Source: Microvirgula aerodenitrificans DSM 15089
Lineage (GTDB): Bacteria; Pseudomonadota; Gammaproteobacteria; Burkholderiales; Aquaspirillaceae
DNA: 64,000 nt
Reading direction: 5' to 3'
Assembly (NCBI RefSeq): GCF_000620105.1
Contig: NZ_JHVK01000001.1
Location: 310,001-374,000, forward strand
The notes under the pieces were generated by a model. That model worked only from the letters and a program-made list of their open reading frames with translations. It was not told the origin of the DNA and did no database searches. Below, one piece after another: positions 9,337 to 21,468 of this stretch. The stretch's first letter is position 1, and each line of letters starts with the position of its first letter. A program made the position numbers and the translations under genes.

Positions 9337-9357
9337 TTTTTTTACATTCCGTTTACA
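9337..9357 (+). promoter_or_regulatory. Candidate KdpE binding site upstream of kdp
   Basis: A run of seven T leads into TTTACA at 9341-9346, repeated as TTTACA at 9352-9357. The two half-sites are exactly 11 bp apart, one helical turn, as for OmpR/KdpE-type tandem sites. The E. coli kdp operator also contains a T-run followed by TTTACA. The site lies 85 bases before the first small ORF of the cluster, a sensible distance for an activator. Confidence 0.55.
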
Positions 9358-9441
9358 GGGATGACCGGGCTCTCGACGCCGGATTTATACGCCGGCGCCT
9401 AGCATCCATGACGAAATCCCCCCACTGATCTGGAGACCGGA

Positions 9442-9534
9442 ATGGATGTCGTCTATCTGGCGCTTTGTGCGCTGTTTGCCCTGGCTGTAGCCGGTCTGCT
9501 GTCCGGCTGCCGCAAACTGGAGACCCGGCGATGA
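9442..9534 (+). CDS. Small membrane protein preceding kdpF
   Basis: A 30-codon ORF with a GGAGACCGGA region just upstream. The product is one hydrophobic helix ([16 protein letters not shown]) followed by a basic tail, [10 protein letters not shown]. Its TGA overlaps the ATG of the next 30-codon gene (ATGA at 9531-9534), so the two are coupled. It is distinct from KdpF but the same size, and may be an extra single-pass subunit or an upstream regulator of kdp translation. No function is established from the sequence. Confidence 0.6.
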   Translation: MDVVYLALCALFALAVAGLLSGCRKLETRR

Positions 9535-9623
9535 GCATGCTTTACTGGATGGCCGGCGCCGTGGCGCTGGGCCTGGCGGTTTACCTGGTCTGGGCGTTGA
9601 TCAACGCCGAGGAGGTCGCATGA
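9531..9623 (+). CDS. kdpF: KdpF, small subunit of the K+-transporting ATPase
   Basis: A 30-codon gene overlapping kdpA by four bases. The single transmembrane helix ends in [11 protein letters not shown], matching the conserved KdpF end (Y-A-L-I-N-A-E in E. coli). KdpF packs against KdpA and stabilises the KdpABC complex in the inner membrane. The kdpA ribosome site GGAGG lies within its last codons. Confidence 0.88.
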   Translation: MSMLYWMAGAVALGLAVYLVWALINAEEVA

Positions 9624-11398
9624 ACCATGCTGCCATCCTGCAGGTCGGGCTGTTCCTGGCCGTGCTGCTGGTTCTGGCGTGGCCGCTGTCGAATTACTGC
9701 GCGGCCCTGTTCGACGGCCGGCTGGCCGCGCGCTGGCGCTGGCTGGATGCCGTCGAGCGTGGCGTCTGCCGGCTGGCCGGCGCCGATGCGGACCAGGACA
9801 TGCACTGGAGCCGCTACGCCAGTGCACTGCTGGTGTTCAACGTGATCGGCCTGATTGCCGTCTATCTGCTGCAGCGCGCGCAGGGCGGACTGCCGTTCAA
9901 TCCGCAGGACTTTGCGGCCGTCGCCCCCGATTCGGCATTCAATACCGCGATCTCGTTCGTGACCAACACCAACTGGCAGGGCTATGGTGGCGAATCGACG
10001 ATGAGCTACCTGACGCAGATGCTGGCGCTGGCGGTGCAGAACTTCCTGTCCGCCGCGACCGGCATTGTGGTCGCCGTGGTGCTGATGCGTGCCTTTGCCC
10101 GTCGTTCGGCCAGCGGCCTCGGCAATATCTGGATCGACCTGTCGCGGGCGACCCTGGGCCTGCTGCTGCCGCTGTCGTTCCTGTATGCCCTGTTCCTGGT
10201 TGGCCAGGGCGTGATCCAGAACGTCGACAGCTACCGGCTGGCGCAACTGACCGAAACGGTCAGCTACAGCGTGCCGGTCGTCGATGCCGACGGCAAGCCG
10301 CAGACCGATGCGGCCGGCCTGCCGGCTATGAAGACCGAGCAGGCGACCACCCAGTTGCTGGCGATGGGACCGGTGGCTTCGCAGGAAGCGATCAAGCTGC
10401 TCGGCACCAATGGCGGCGGCTTCTTCAACGCCAACTCGGCACACCCGTACGAAAACCCGACCCCGCTGTCCAACTTCAGCCAGATGCTGGCCATCCTGCT
10501 GATCCCGGCCGCGCTGTGCCTGGTGTTCGGCCGGATGATCGGCGACCGGCGCCAGGGTGTCGCCATTCTTGCTGCCATGACGGTGCTGTTCGTGCTGATG
10601 GCGGCGGCGGCGTTCATGGCCGAGGGCCAGCTGAATCCGCAGCTTGCCGGGCTCGATCCGGGCCTCGGCAATATGGAAGGCAAGGAAATGCGCTTCGGCG
10701 TGATCGGCACCATGCTGTTCGCCGTGGTGACCACGGCGGCCTCGTGCGGTGCGGTCAACGCCATGCACGATGCGCTGATGCCGCTCGGCGGTCTGGTGCC
10801 GATGCTGGAAATGCAGCTGGGCGAGGTGATCTACGGCGGGGTCGGTTCCGGCTTCTACGGCATGCTGGTGTTCGCGCTGGTCGCCGTGTTCGTGTCCGGG
10901 CTGATGATCGGCCGCACGCCGGAATACCTGGGCAAGAAGATCGAAGCCTTCGAGATGAAGATGCTGGCGCTGGCCATCCTCATCCCGCCGACGCTGGTGC
11001 TGGGCGGCAGTGCCATCGCCGTGGTGGTCGAGGCTGGCCGCGCCGGCATGCTGAATACCGGGGCGCACGGCTTCTCCGAGGTGCTGTACGCATTCACGTC
11101 CGCCGCCAACAACAACGGCTCGGCCTTTGCCGGCCTGTCGGCCAATACCCCGTTCTACAACGTGATGCTGGGCATGGCGATGTGGTTCGGCCGCTTCGGC
11201 GTGATCATCCCGGTGCTGGCCATTGCCGGTCATCTGGCCGCCAAGCCGAAGCTGGCGACCACCGCCGGCAGCCTGCCCACGCATGGTCCGCTGTTCGTCA
11301 CCCTGCTGGTCGGCACGGTGTTGCTGGTCGGCGCGCTGACCTTCATTCCGTCGCTGGCGCTGGGGCCGATCGTCGACCACCTGCAACTGTTCCGTTGA
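9620..11398 (+). CDS. kdpA: K+-transporting ATPase subunit A
   Basis: The potassium channel-like subunit of the high-affinity KdpFABC pump. It is 592 residues, slightly longer than E. coli KdpA (557), partly through an insert around residues 215-235. The first selectivity-filter loop is seen as [12 protein letters not shown], another as [12 protein letters not shown]. About ten membrane helices are evident. GGAGG precedes the ATG within kdpF. Confidence 0.97.
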   Translation: MNHAAILQVGLFLAVLLVLAWPLSNYCAALFDGRLAARWRWLDAVERGVCRLAGADADQDMHWSRYASALLVFNVIGLIAVYLLQRAQGGLPFNPQDFAAVAPDSAFNTAISFVTNTNWQGYGGESTMSYLTQMLALAVQNFLSAATGIVVAVVLMRAFARRSASGLGNIWIDLSRATLGLLLPLSFLYALFLVGQGVIQNVDSYRLAQLTETVSYSVPVVDADGKPQTDAAGLPAMKTEQATTQLLAMGPVASQEAIKLLGTNGGGFFNANSAHPYENPTPLSNFSQMLAILLIPAALCLVFGRMIGDRRQGVAILAAMTVLFVLMAAAAFMAEGQLNPQLAGLDPGLGNMEGKEMRFGVIGTMLFAVVTTAASCGAVNAMHDALMPLGGLVPMLEMQLGEVIYGGVGSGFYGMLVFALVAVFVSGLMIGRTPEYLGKKIEAFEMKMLALAILIPPTLVLGGSAIAVVVEAGRAGMLNTGAHGFSEVLYAFTSAANNNGSAFAGLSANTPFYNVMLGMAMWFGRFGVIIPVLAIAGHLAAKPKLATTAGSLPTHGPLFVTLLVGTVLLVGALTFIPSLALGPIVDHLQLFR

Positions 11399-11456
11399 GC
11401 CTGGCGCATCCCGCAGAAATCATTTGTGCCCGCTCCGGCGGGCCATGGAAACGATC

Positions 11457-13520
11457 ATGAATACAACTCGTACCTTGCCGCTGCTCGACCCGGCGCTGCT
11501 GCGACCGGCGTTGAAAGACGCGTTCAGGAAGCTGTCGCCATGGGCGCAGTGGAAAAACCCGGTGATGTTCGTCGTCTGGGCCGGCAGCGTGCTGACCTCG
11601 CTGCTCGGTTTTGCGGCGCTGGCCGGTGTGGCCGACGCTCCGGCCGGCTTTACCCTGGCGATCGCTGCCTGGCTGTGGTTCACCGTGCTGTTCGCCAACC
11701 TGGCCGAGGCGCTGGCCGAAGGCCGGGGCCGGGCCCAGGCTGCCGCGCTGCGTGGCGCCCGCAAGAATGTCAGCGCCAAGCGGCTGGCCTCTGCCGACCG
11801 TCTCTCGACCGTCAGTGTGATCGACGCCTTCTCGCTGCAGTGCGGCGACATCGTGCTGATCGAGGCCGGCGACATCGTGCCGCTGGACGGTGAGGTGATC
11901 GATGGCGTGGCGTCGGTCGACGAATCCGCCATTACCGGCGAGTCCGCACCGGTGATCCGCGAATCCGGCGGTGACTTCACCGCTGTCACTGGCGGGACCC
12001 GCGTGCTGTCCGACTGGCTGGTGGTGCGCATCACGGTCAAGCCCGGCGAGGCCTTCCTCGACCGCATGATCGCCATGGTCGAAGGCGCGCGTCGGCAGAA
12101 AACCCCGAACGAGATCGCACTGACCATCCTGCTGACCGCACTGACGCTGGTGTTCCTGCTGGCCTGCACCACACTGCTGCCGTTCTCGATCTACAGCGCC
12201 GATGCAGCCGGCAGTGGCAGTCCGGTCGGCATCGCCGTGCTGGTGGCGCTGCTGGTGTGCCTGATTCCGACCACCATCGGCGGCCTGCTGTCCGCCATCG
12301 GTGTCGCCGGCATGAGCCGGATGATGCAGGCCAATGTCATCGCCACTTCCGGCCGTGCGGTCGAGGCAGCCGGTGACGTCGACGTGCTGCTGCTGGACAA
12401 GACCGGCACCATCACCCTCGGCAACCGCCAGGCCAGCGCCTTCCTGCCGGCGCAGGGCGTGGACGAGCGCGAACTGGCCGATGCGGCACAACTGGCATCG
12501 CTGTCGGACGAGACGCCGGAAGGCCGCTCGATTGTCGTGCTGGCCAAGACCCGCTTCGACCTGCGCGGTCGCGCACTGGGCGATGCCCACTTCCTGCCGT
12601 TTACCGCCCAGACGCGGATGAGCGGGGTCGACATCGGCTCGCGCCATATCCGCAAGGGGGCTGCTGACGCGGTGCGCCGCCATGTGGCTGACGGTGGCGG
12701 TCAGTGGCCGGCGGCGCTGGACGGCACCATCGACGACGTTGCCCGCCGTGGCGCCACGCCGCTGGTGGTGGTCGACGGGCTGCGCGTGCTGGGGGTGGTC
12801 GAGCTCAAGGATATCGTCAAGGGCGGCATCAAGGAGCGCTTTGCCGAACTGCGCGCCATGGGCATCAAGACGGTGATGATTACCGGTGACAACCGGCTGA
12901 CTGCCGCCGCCATCGCCGCCGAAGCCGGCGTCGACGACTTCCTGGCCGAAGCCCGCCCGGAAGACAAGCTGGCGCTGATCCGCCGCTACCAGTCCGAAGG
13001 CAAGCTGGTGGCCATGACCGGCGACGGTACCAACGATGCGCCGGCGCTGGCCCAGGCCGACGTCGCGGTGGCGATGAACACCGGTACCCAGGCGGCGAAA
13101 GAGGCCGGCAACATGGTCGACCTCGACTCGAACCCGACCAAGCTGATCGAGATTGTCGAGATCGGCAAGCAGATGCTGATGACGCGCGGTGCGCTGACGA
13201 CCTTCAGTCTGGCCAACGACGTCGCCAAGTACTTTGCCATCATCCCGGCCGCCTTCGCCGTCACCTACCCGCAACTGGGCCGGCTGGACATCATGGGCCT
13301 GACCAGCCCGAGCTCGGCCATCCTGTCGGCGGTGATCTTCAACGCCATCGTGATCGTGTTCCTGATTCCGCTGGCACTGAAGGGGGTGCGCTATCGCGCA
13401 CTGGGCGCGGCGCGGCTGCTGCGTCGCAACCTGCTGATCTACGGCCTCGGCGGCATCCTCGTGCCGTTTGCCGGCATCAAACTGATCGACCTGGCGCTGA
13501 ATGCGCTGGGTTGGGCCTGA
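11457..13520 (+). CDS. kdpB: K+-transporting P-type ATPase subunit B
   Basis: The catalytic P-type ATPase subunit that energises KdpA. The ATG at 11457 gives 687 residues beginning [11 protein letters not shown], like its relatives; a TTG at 11424 and an ATG at 11445 are in frame but less likely. The actuator loop T-G-E-S is at 160-163, and the phosphorylated aspartate is D314 in D-K-T-G-T. The nucleotide/hinge motif [11 protein letters not shown] is present. The E. coli homologue is inhibited by phosphorylation of the T-G-E-S serine, which is conserved here. Confidence 0.97.
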   Translation: MNTTRTLPLLDPALLRPALKDAFRKLSPWAQWKNPVMFVVWAGSVLTSLLGFAALAGVADAPAGFTLAIAAWLWFTVLFANLAEALAEGRGRAQAAALRGARKNVSAKRLASADRLSTVSVIDAFSLQCGDIVLIEAGDIVPLDGEVIDGVASVDESAITGESAPVIRESGGDFTAVTGGTRVLSDWLVVRITVKPGEAFLDRMIAMVEGARRQKTPNEIALTILLTALTLVFLLACTTLLPFSIYSADAAGSGSPVGIAVLVALLVCLIPTTIGGLLSAIGVAGMSRMMQANVIATSGRAVEAAGDVDVLLLDKTGTITLGNRQASAFLPAQGVDERELADAAQLASLSDETPEGRSIVVLAKTRFDLRGRALGDAHFLPFTAQTRMSGVDIGSRHIRKGAADAVRRHVADGGGQWPAALDGTIDDVARRGATPLVVVDGLRVLGVVELKDIVKGGIKERFAELRAMGIKTVMITGDNRLTAAAIAAEAGVDDFLAEARPEDKLALIRRYQSEGKLVAMTGDGTNDAPALAQADVAVAMNTGTQAAKEAGNMVDLDSNPTKLIEIVEIGKQMLMTRGALTTFSLANDVAKYFAIIPAAFAVTYPQLGRLDIMGLTSPSSAILSAVIFNAIVIVFLIPLALKGVRYRALGAARLLRRNLLIYGLGGILVPFAGIKLIDLALNALGWA

Positions 13521-13540
13521 TCCCCGACCGGAGACATTCC

Positions 13541-14182
13541 ATGTACCAATCGCTTGCAAACCCGTCGCACCCGGCGCACGCCGCCGCTCGCGGCAAGGAC
13601 TCGATCTGGCGCGGCGTGCTGCGCCCGGCGCTGACCGTATTTGTCGTGCTGTCGGCCATCGTTGGCCTGCTGTACCCGCTGGCCGTGACCGGCGTGGCCC
13701 GGCTGCTGTTCCCGGAACAGGCTGCCGGCAGCCTGATCGTCCGCGATGGCAAGGTGGTCGGCTCGCGGCTGATCGGCCAGTCGTTCACCGGTGAGCGCTA
13801 CTTCTGGGGCCGCCCGTCGGCCACCGGGCCGCAAGCCTATAATGCGGCGTCGTCCGGCGCGGCCAACCTGGGGCCGAACAGCCCGGTGCTGGCCGAGCAG
13901 GTAGCGACCCGCGTTGCCGCGCTGCGCGCCGCGCATCCGGACCAGCGCGGTCCGGTGCCGGCCGACCTGGCCACCAGCTCGGCCTCCGGTCTGGACCCGC
14001 ATATCTCGCCGGAAGCGGCGCTGTATCAGGCGGGTCGCATCGCCCGGGCGCGCCAGTTGCCCGAAAGCGAGGTCAGGGCGCTGATCGTGCATGCGACCGA
14101 GGGCCCGCAACTGGGGCTGTTCGGAGAATCGCGCGTCAATGTGCTGGCGCTGAACCTGGCGCTGGATGACCTGAAGCGCTGA
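13541..14182 (+). CDS. kdpC: K+-transporting ATPase subunit C
   Basis: KdpC, a single-span inner-membrane protein that helps KdpB bind ATP. The ATG at 13541 follows GGAG at 13530-13533 and gives 213 residues. One membrane helix lies near residues 25-50 (V-F-V-V-L-S-A-I-V-G-L-L-Y-P-L-A-V-T-G). The soluble domain carries the typical motifs S-R-L-I-G-Q-S-F, F-W-G-R-P-S-A-T and S-G-L-D-P-H-I-S-P-E-A-A. The 20-base gap from kdpB indicates one transcript. Confidence 0.96.
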   Translation: MYQSLANPSHPAHAAARGKDSIWRGVLRPALTVFVVLSAIVGLLYPLAVTGVARLLFPEQAAGSLIVRDGKVVGSRLIGQSFTGERYFWGRPSATGPQAYNAASSGAANLGPNSPVLAEQVATRVAALRAAHPDQRGPVPADLATSSASGLDPHISPEAALYQAGRIARARQLPESEVRALIVHATEGPQLGLFGESRVNVLALNLALDDLKR

Positions 14183-14258
14183 GCGTTACCCCGACCCGCC
14201 GCCACCCGTCCCGCCCTGCGCGGGACGGGTCGACTCACATTCACAGACTGCCGTGCCG

Positions 14259-16934
14259 ATGAACGATACCCGTCCCGATCCCGACCGACTGCTGGAAAGC
14301 CTGTCACGCGACAGCGAACGCGCCGCCCGTGGCAAGCTGAAAATCTTCTTCGGCGCCTGCGCCGGCGTCGGCAAGACCTACGCGATGCTGTCCGCCGCGC
14401 GCGAACAGCTGCAGGCCGGCGCCAACGTTCTGATCGGCGTGGCCGAGACCCATGGCCGGGTCGAGACCGCCGCACTGCTCGACGGGTTGCCGATCCTGCC
14501 GCCGCGCGCAGTCGAGTACCGCGGACGGACACTGGCCGAGTTCGACCTCGATGCGGCGCTGGCGGCAAAGCCGGCGCTGATCATCGTCGACGAACTCGCC
14601 CACAGCAACGTCGCCGGCAGCCGGCACCCGAAGCGCTGGCAGGATATCGAAGCACTGCTGGCCGCCGGCATCGACGTCTATACCGCGCTCAATGTCCAGC
14701 ATCTGGAAAGCCTGAACGACGTTGTCGGCCGCATCACCGGTATCCGCGTGGCGGAAACCGTGCCGGACCGGGTGTTCGATGCCGCCGAGGACGTCATTCT
14801 GTGCGATCTGCCGCCGGACGAACTGCTGAACCGGCTCAAGGCCGGCAAGGTCTATCTGGCCGGCCAGGCCGAACGCGCGGCCGGGCACTTTTTCCGCAAG
14901 GGCAATCTGCTGGCGCTGCGTGAACTGGCGCTGCGGCGGACGGCGGCGCGGGTCGACGCCGAAATGCGTGCCTGGCGCGCCGACCGCGATATCCGGCCGG
15001 TGTGGCCGGCGGTGCCGAGACTGCTGGCCTGTGTCGGACCGGATGGCGGCGAGCAGGTGGTGCGGGCGACGGCGCAGCTGGCCGAATCGCTGCGCGCCGA
15101 CTGGCTGGCGGTCTATGTGGAAACGCCGCAACTGGCGCGCGCCAGCGCCGAGGTGCGCGGCCGCGCGCTGTCGGCGCTGCAACTGGCGGCCGAACTCGGC
15201 GCCGAAACCGTATCGCTGGCCGGCGACGACATTGCGGCCGCGCTGCAGGAATGTGCCAGCCGGCACAATGCCGGCACCGTAGTGCTGGGTGCCGGCAGCC
15301 GGCGCCGGGGCTGGGCCGGCCTGCGCCCCCGGCTGGCCGAATCGCTGGCCCGGCTGGCGCCGGGGCTGGAACTGCACCAGATCGCGCTCGATGTGCCGCG
15401 GGCGCCGATCCGCTCGCGCCAGCCGCGCCGCACCGACTGGCGCGGCTATGCGTGGACGGTTGCCATCGGCGTACTGACCACCGCGCTGACTGCCTTGCTG
15501 CTGACGGTGTTCGACCTTGCCAACGTGGTGATGGTCTATCTGGTGGCGGTGGTCGGCATCGCCTATCGCTGGGGCCGTGGCCCCGGCGCGCTGGCCGCCT
15601 TGCTGGCCGTTGGCGGACTGGATTTCTTCTTTGTGCCGCCGCGCTTTTCGTTCACGGTGGCCGACGGCCAGTATCTGTTCACCTTTGTGCTGATGCTGGC
15701 GGTGGCGCTGGGGATCGGCCAGCTGGCGGCGCGGTTGCGCTTTGCCGCCGATGTGGCCCGGGCGCGCGAACGGCGCGCCTATGCTCTGGCGGCGCTGGCG
15801 CGCGAGTTGTCGGCGGCGCTGACGCTGGACCAGGTGGTCGAGTGTCTGCCCCGGCATCTGGACAGTGCGCTGGGCGCAGTCAGCGTGCTGCTGCTGCCGG
15901 ACAGCCACGAACGGGTACGGGCGGCGACCAGCGACGGGCAGGGCGGTGACTGGGTGCCGGACAGCGCGGTCGCGCAGTGGGTCTACGACAGCGGCCAGGC
16001 GGCCGGCGCCGGTACCCGGACGCTGTCGGCCGCCACGGCGCGCTACCTGCCGCTGAAAGCGCCGATGCGCATTCGCGGCGTGCTCGGCCTGCGCCCGGCC
16101 GATCTGGCGCGGCTGGACGAGCCGGAAACGGTGCAGTGGCTGGAAGCGTCGGCAGCGCAGATCGCACTGGCCATCGAACGGATCCACTATGTGGAAGTGG
16201 CGCAGGACGTGCTGGTGAAAATGGAATCCGAGCGTTTGCGCCATGCATTGCTGGCCAGCGTGTCGCACGATCTGCGTACCCCGCTGACGGCGCTGGTCGG
16301 GCTGGCGGAAACCGCGGCCAATCCGGCCCAGCCGGCGGCGACGCGCGACGGGCTGGCCAGTGCCGTGCATCACGAGGCGAAACGGCTGGCGGCGCTGGTC
16401 GACAATCTGCTGGCGCTGGCGCGGCTGCAGGCCGGCGGTGTCCGCCTGAACCGCGAATGGCAGGCCGTGGAAGAGGTGGTCGGCAGCGCCCTGCGTGCCA
16501 GTGCGGCCAGCCTCGGCGGCCACCGGGTCGAAACCCGGCTGCCGGCCGAACTGCCGCTGGTGCAGTTCGATGCGGTCATGATCGAACGCGTACTGTGCAA
16601 CCTGCTCGACAATGCCGCCAAGTACACGCCGGCCGGCAGCCGGGTCCGGCTGTTCGCCCGGGTCGACGGTCACCATCTGGTGGTTGGCGTCGAGGACGAC
16701 GGCCCCGGGTTGCCGGACGGCGACCCCGAGCGGCTGTTCGATACCTTTGCCCGTGGCGAGCGCGAATCGGCCACGCCGGGCGCCGGCCTCGGGCTGGCGC
16801 TGGCGCGCAGCATCATCGACGCGCATGGCGGTAAGATGCAGGCCGAATCCCTGACGGGTGGCGGCGCGCGGCTGAGCTTTACGCTGCCGCTGACCACACC
16901 GCCTGACATTGACGCAGCCGAGTCCGACGCATGA
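14259..16934 (+). CDS. kdpD: Osmosensitive K+ sensor histidine kinase
   Basis: KdpD senses low K+ or osmotic stress and phosphorylates KdpE. The ATG at 14259 gives 891 residues; a GTG two codons earlier is possible. Domain order: KdpD N-terminal P-loop domain (F-F-G-A-C-A-G-V-G-K-T-Y), universal-stress-like domain (about 255-375), four-helix DUF4118 membrane block (about 395-500), GAF-like region, then the kinase core with H670 in S-V-S-H-D-L-R-T-P-L and a HATPase domain (N-L-L-D-N-A-A-K-Y-T, G-A-G-L-G-L-A-L). Its stop overlaps the kdpE start by four bases. Confidence 0.97.
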   Translation: MNDTRPDPDRLLESLSRDSERAARGKLKIFFGACAGVGKTYAMLSAAREQLQAGANVLIGVAETHGRVETAALLDGLPILPPRAVEYRGRTLAEFDLDAALAAKPALIIVDELAHSNVAGSRHPKRWQDIEALLAAGIDVYTALNVQHLESLNDVVGRITGIRVAETVPDRVFDAAEDVILCDLPPDELLNRLKAGKVYLAGQAERAAGHFFRKGNLLALRELALRRTAARVDAEMRAWRADRDIRPVWPAVPRLLACVGPDGGEQVVRATAQLAESLRADWLAVYVETPQLARASAEVRGRALSALQLAAELGAETVSLAGDDIAAALQECASRHNAGTVVLGAGSRRRGWAGLRPRLAESLARLAPGLELHQIALDVPRAPIRSRQPRRTDWRGYAWTVAIGVLTTALTALLLTVFDLANVVMVYLVAVVGIAYRWGRGPGALAALLAVGGLDFFFVPPRFSFTVADGQYLFTFVLMLAVALGIGQLAARLRFAADVARARERRAYALAALARELSAALTLDQVVECLPRHLDSALGAVSVLLLPDSHERVRAATSDGQGGDWVPDSAVAQWVYDSGQAAGAGTRTLSAATARYLPLKAPMRIRGVLGLRPADLARLDEPETVQWLEASAAQIALAIERIHYVEVAQDVLVKMESERLRHALLASVSHDLRTPLTALVGLAETAANPAQPAATRDGLASAVHHEAKRLAALVDNLLALARLQAGGVRLNREWQAVEEVVGSALRASAASLGGHRVETRLPAELPLVQFDAVMIERVLCNLLDNAAKYTPAGSRVRLFARVDGHHLVVGVEDDGPGLPDGDPERLFDTFARGERESATPGAGLGLALARSIIDAHGGKMQAESLTGGGARLSFTLPLTTPPDIDAAESDA

Positions 16935-17620
16935 ATACCGAACCCCGCATCCTGATCATCGAGGACGATCCGCCCATCCGCCGCTTTCTGCGTGCGGCAC
17001 TGGAGGCCGAGCGCTTTGCCGTGTTCGAGGCCGACGGTGGCCAGCGTGGCCTGATCGAGTCCGGGACCCGGCAGCCGGACCTGGTGGTGCTCGACCTCGG
17101 TCTGCCCGATCTGGACGGCATCGAGGTGCTGACCGACCTGCGCGGCTGGTCGGCGGTGCCGGTCATCGTGCTGTCGGCGCGCGAACGGGAAGAGGACAAG
17201 GTCGCCGCGCTGGATGCCGGCGCGGACGACTATCTGGTCAAGCCGTTCGGCGTGCCCGAGCTGCTGGCGCGGGTCAGGGCGCAACTGCGGCGCGGCACGC
17301 GTCTGGCCGATGACGGCGACAGCATCTGCCGCTTCGGCGATATCAGTGTCGACCTCGCCGCGCGCGCCGTCAGCCGCAACGGCGAGCCGGTCCGGCTGAC
17401 GCAGATCGAATACCGGCTGCTGGCAACGCTGATCAAGGCCCACGGCAGGGTGCTGACCCATCGCCAGTTGCTGCTCGATACCTGGGGACCCGGCTACGCC
17501 GACCGGCCGCACTATCTGCGCATCTACATGGGCCATCTGCGGCAGAAGCTGGAGGCCGATCCGGCCCAGCCGCGCCACCTGCTGACCGAGACAGGGGTCG
17601 GCTACCGGCTGTTGCTGTGA
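16931..17620 (+). CDS. kdpE: Response regulator of the kdp operon
   Basis: An OmpR-family response regulator, 229 residues. The receiver domain has the acidic pair D12/D13, the phospho-acceptor D55 in V-V-L-D-L-G-L-P, and the lysine in L-V-K-P-F-G. The C-terminal winged helix includes L-T-Q-I-E-Y-R-L-L and H-Y-L-R-I-Y-M-G-H-L-R-Q-K-L. It overlaps kdpD by ATGA and is expected to act at the tandem TTTACA site upstream of kdpF. Confidence 0.97.
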   Translation: MNTEPRILIIEDDPPIRRFLRAALEAERFAVFEADGGQRGLIESGTRQPDLVVLDLGLPDLDGIEVLTDLRGWSAVPVIVLSAREREEDKVAALDAGADDYLVKPFGVPELLARVRAQLRRGTRLADDGDSICRFGDISVDLAARAVSRNGEPVRLTQIEYRLLATLIKAHGRVLTHRQLLLDTWGPGYADRPHYLRIYMGHLRQKLEADPAQPRHLLTETGVGYRLLL

Positions 17621-17759
17621 GGGACGTGAGCCCTCAGCCCGGATGAAATGGGGATTCTGGTGCCGGCGCCGTTACCACCGCGCACAGGCAGCAGAAACCA
17701 TGGACGAGCGAAGCGGGATTCGCTTGCCGCAGCGAGACAGGGCGAGCACCGGAATCGAA

Positions 17760-17788
17760 CAGGGGGCTGCCGTGTCTGGCGCCCCCTG
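17760..17788. terminator. Possible terminator between kdpE and pbpG
   Basis: CAGGGGGC (17760-17767) pairs with GCCCCCTG (17781-17788) around a 13-base loop, followed by GTGTTTG. The T-run is weak in both directions. It lies in the 224-base gap between the convergent kdpE and pbpG genes, a natural place for a shared terminator. Confidence 0.4.
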
Positions 17789-17844
17789 GTGTTTGCCGGG
17801 CATGGAATGGCGCCACGGTGTTCCGGGCGCCGATGGGGGGAGCC

Positions 17845-18717
17845 TCAACCGGCCAGCCACGTCCCCGGATGGCCTTCGAGCCAGGTGCGGATGGCGCGTG
17901 CGTCGTTGGTGCGCGCGGCCGAACCCCCGGCGTCGAGGAATACCATGATCAGCGGCGTGGTGCCGACCGTTGCGTGCATGACCAGGCAGCGGCCCGCTTC
18001 CTGGATGTAGCCGGTCTTGGACAGCCCGATCTGCCATTCGCCCTCGCGCACCAGCGCATTGCTGTTTTTGTAGTGCGTGAGGCGGGTTTTCACGTAGACG
18101 TCATGTTCCTGCGTGGTGGTGAACTGGCGGATCAGCGGATAGCGGTAGGCCGCCGCCACCATCTTGGCCAGGTCCTGCGCGGTGGACACATTGCCGCTGT
18201 TCAGCCCGGTCGGGTCGTAGAAGCGGGTATGGGTCATGCCGAGCTGGCGCGCCTTCTGGTTCATGCGGGACACGAAGATGCCGGTGCCGCCGGGCAGGGC
18301 CGAGCGGGCCAGCACGTGGGCGGCGCGGTTCTCGCTGGACATCAGCGCCAGCAGCAGCATTTCGCGGCGGGTCAGCGTGGTGCCGACCGGCAGGCGGGAC
18401 GTGGTGCGCTTGAGCCGGTCGACCTCGTCATCGCTGATGGTCAGCGCGGCGTCCAGATCCGGATTGCTGTCCAGGGCGACCATGGCGGTCATCAGTTTGG
18501 TGATCGAGGCGATGGATGACAATTTGTCGGCATTCTTGCTGAATACCGGGACGCCGGTCTGTGCATTGATGATCAGCACGGCGTTGGAGTGCAGCACGGG
18601 AGCCGACTCCAGGCTGTCCAGCGACGCGACGCGCAGTTGCTCGGCGGCGGCGGGCAGCATCGGACTGAGCGCCAGCACGGCGGCGGTCAATCCGGAAATG
18701 AGAAAGCGGGGCAGCAT
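17845..18717 (-). CDS. pbpG: D-alanyl-D-alanine endopeptidase (PBP7/8 type)
   Basis: A periplasmic serine peptidase of the S11 family that cuts D-Ala-meso-DAP cross-links in peptidoglycan. Signal peptide at residues 1-25 with cleavage near A-A-A/E. The active-site triad motifs are complete: S71-I-T-K74, the S-S-E-N (SxN) motif, and S-K-T-G before the C-terminal strand. The length of 290 residues and the lack of a C-terminal amphipathic anchor fit PbpG rather than DacA. GGAGG precedes the ATG on the minus strand. Confidence 0.92.
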   Translation of the reverse strand: MLPRFLISGLTAAVLALSPMLPAAAEQLRVASLDSLESAPVLHSNAVLIINAQTGVPVFSKNADKLSSIASITKLMTAMVALDSNPDLDAALTISDDEVDRLKRTTSRLPVGTTLTRREMLLLALMSSENRAAHVLARSALPGGTGIFVSRMNQKARQLGMTHTRFYDPTGLNSGNVSTAQDLAKMVAAAYRYPLIRQFTTTQEHDVYVKTRLTHYKNSNALVREGEWQIGLSKTGYIQEAGRCLVMHATVGTTPLIMVFLDAGGSAARTNDARAIRTWLEGHPGTWLAG

Positions 18718-18942
18718 TTATTGTTTCCTCCCTCGAGAGCCTGTCGCATGCGATGCGTCCGCCGCCCGGCAGACGGCATCGTCAAAGGCCGTAAGGGTTT
18801 CCCTGGTTGGCGAAGGCTCCGATTTTAAACGCAAGCACAGGTGGTTCCGAATCGAAAAATTGTAAATTCCGGGTCGGGCTCGCCGCGAGGGGCGGCATAC
18901 GCCTACAATTTCCTTCTTATTCTTTGATTCATAGGCGATCAC

Positions 18943-20929
<1,987 letters not shown>

Positions 20930-20946
<17 letters not shown>

Positions 20947-21445
20947 GCGGGCAGGCGATGCCTGCCGCATCCGCCAGGTCGAGGCGCGGGATCTCGACCG
21001 TTGCTACCGGATCGAGACCGAATCCTATGAGGGCGACGAAGCCGCCACCCGCGACAAGATCCGCATCCGCATCGAGACCTTTCCGCAGGCCTTCCTGGTG
21101 GCCGAGATGGACGGCGAGGTCGCCGGCTTCATCAACGCCGGTGCGGCCGACGTGGTGGAAATGGAGGACGAGGCGTTCAAGGAACTGGTCGGCCACGACC
21201 CGGACGGCGCCCATCTGGTGATCCTGTCCGTGGTCGTTCATCCGGACTGGCAGGGCAGAGGGCTGGCCGGCGCCCTGATGCGCGCCTTTGTCGAACGCGC
21301 ACGGCAGTGGCGCAAGACCTCGATCCAGCTGATGTGCCGCGAGCGGCACGTGCCGCTGTACGAAAAACTCGGCTATGCGTATGTGCGACCGTCGCCGTCG
21401 CTGCATGGCGGCATGGCGTGGCACGAGATGCAATTGCTGCTGTAG
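20930..21445 (+). CDS. GNAT-family N-acetyltransferase
   Basis: A 171-residue acetyl-CoA-dependent acetyltransferase. The TTG at 20930 is preceded by AAGGAG at a good spacing and overlaps the end of uvrB by 17 bases, implying coupling with uvrB. The fold is supported by [16 protein letters not shown], the acetyl-CoA-binding R/Q-x-x-G-x-G/A loop, and by the end region Y-E-K-L-G-Y. It resembles the arylalkylamine/serotonin acetyltransferase branch, but the substrate is unknown. Confidence 0.85.
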
Positions 21446-21468
21446 CGATCCCGTGCCGGCGCCCGGTG

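Noticed and set aside
11343-13559. 738-codon minus-strand frame opposite kdpB
   Set aside because: Low-complexity H/Q/R/G-rich translation typical of the complement of a high-GC gene; kdpB motifs fully explain the DNA.
14304-16826. 840-codon minus-strand frame opposite kdpD
   Set aside because: Same shadow pattern; all KdpD domains are in the plus strand.
18718-18942. LexA box before uvrB
   Set aside because: No CTGT-N8-ACAG or close variant; an inverted AAATTGTA/TACAATTT pair exists but is long-spaced and AT-rich.
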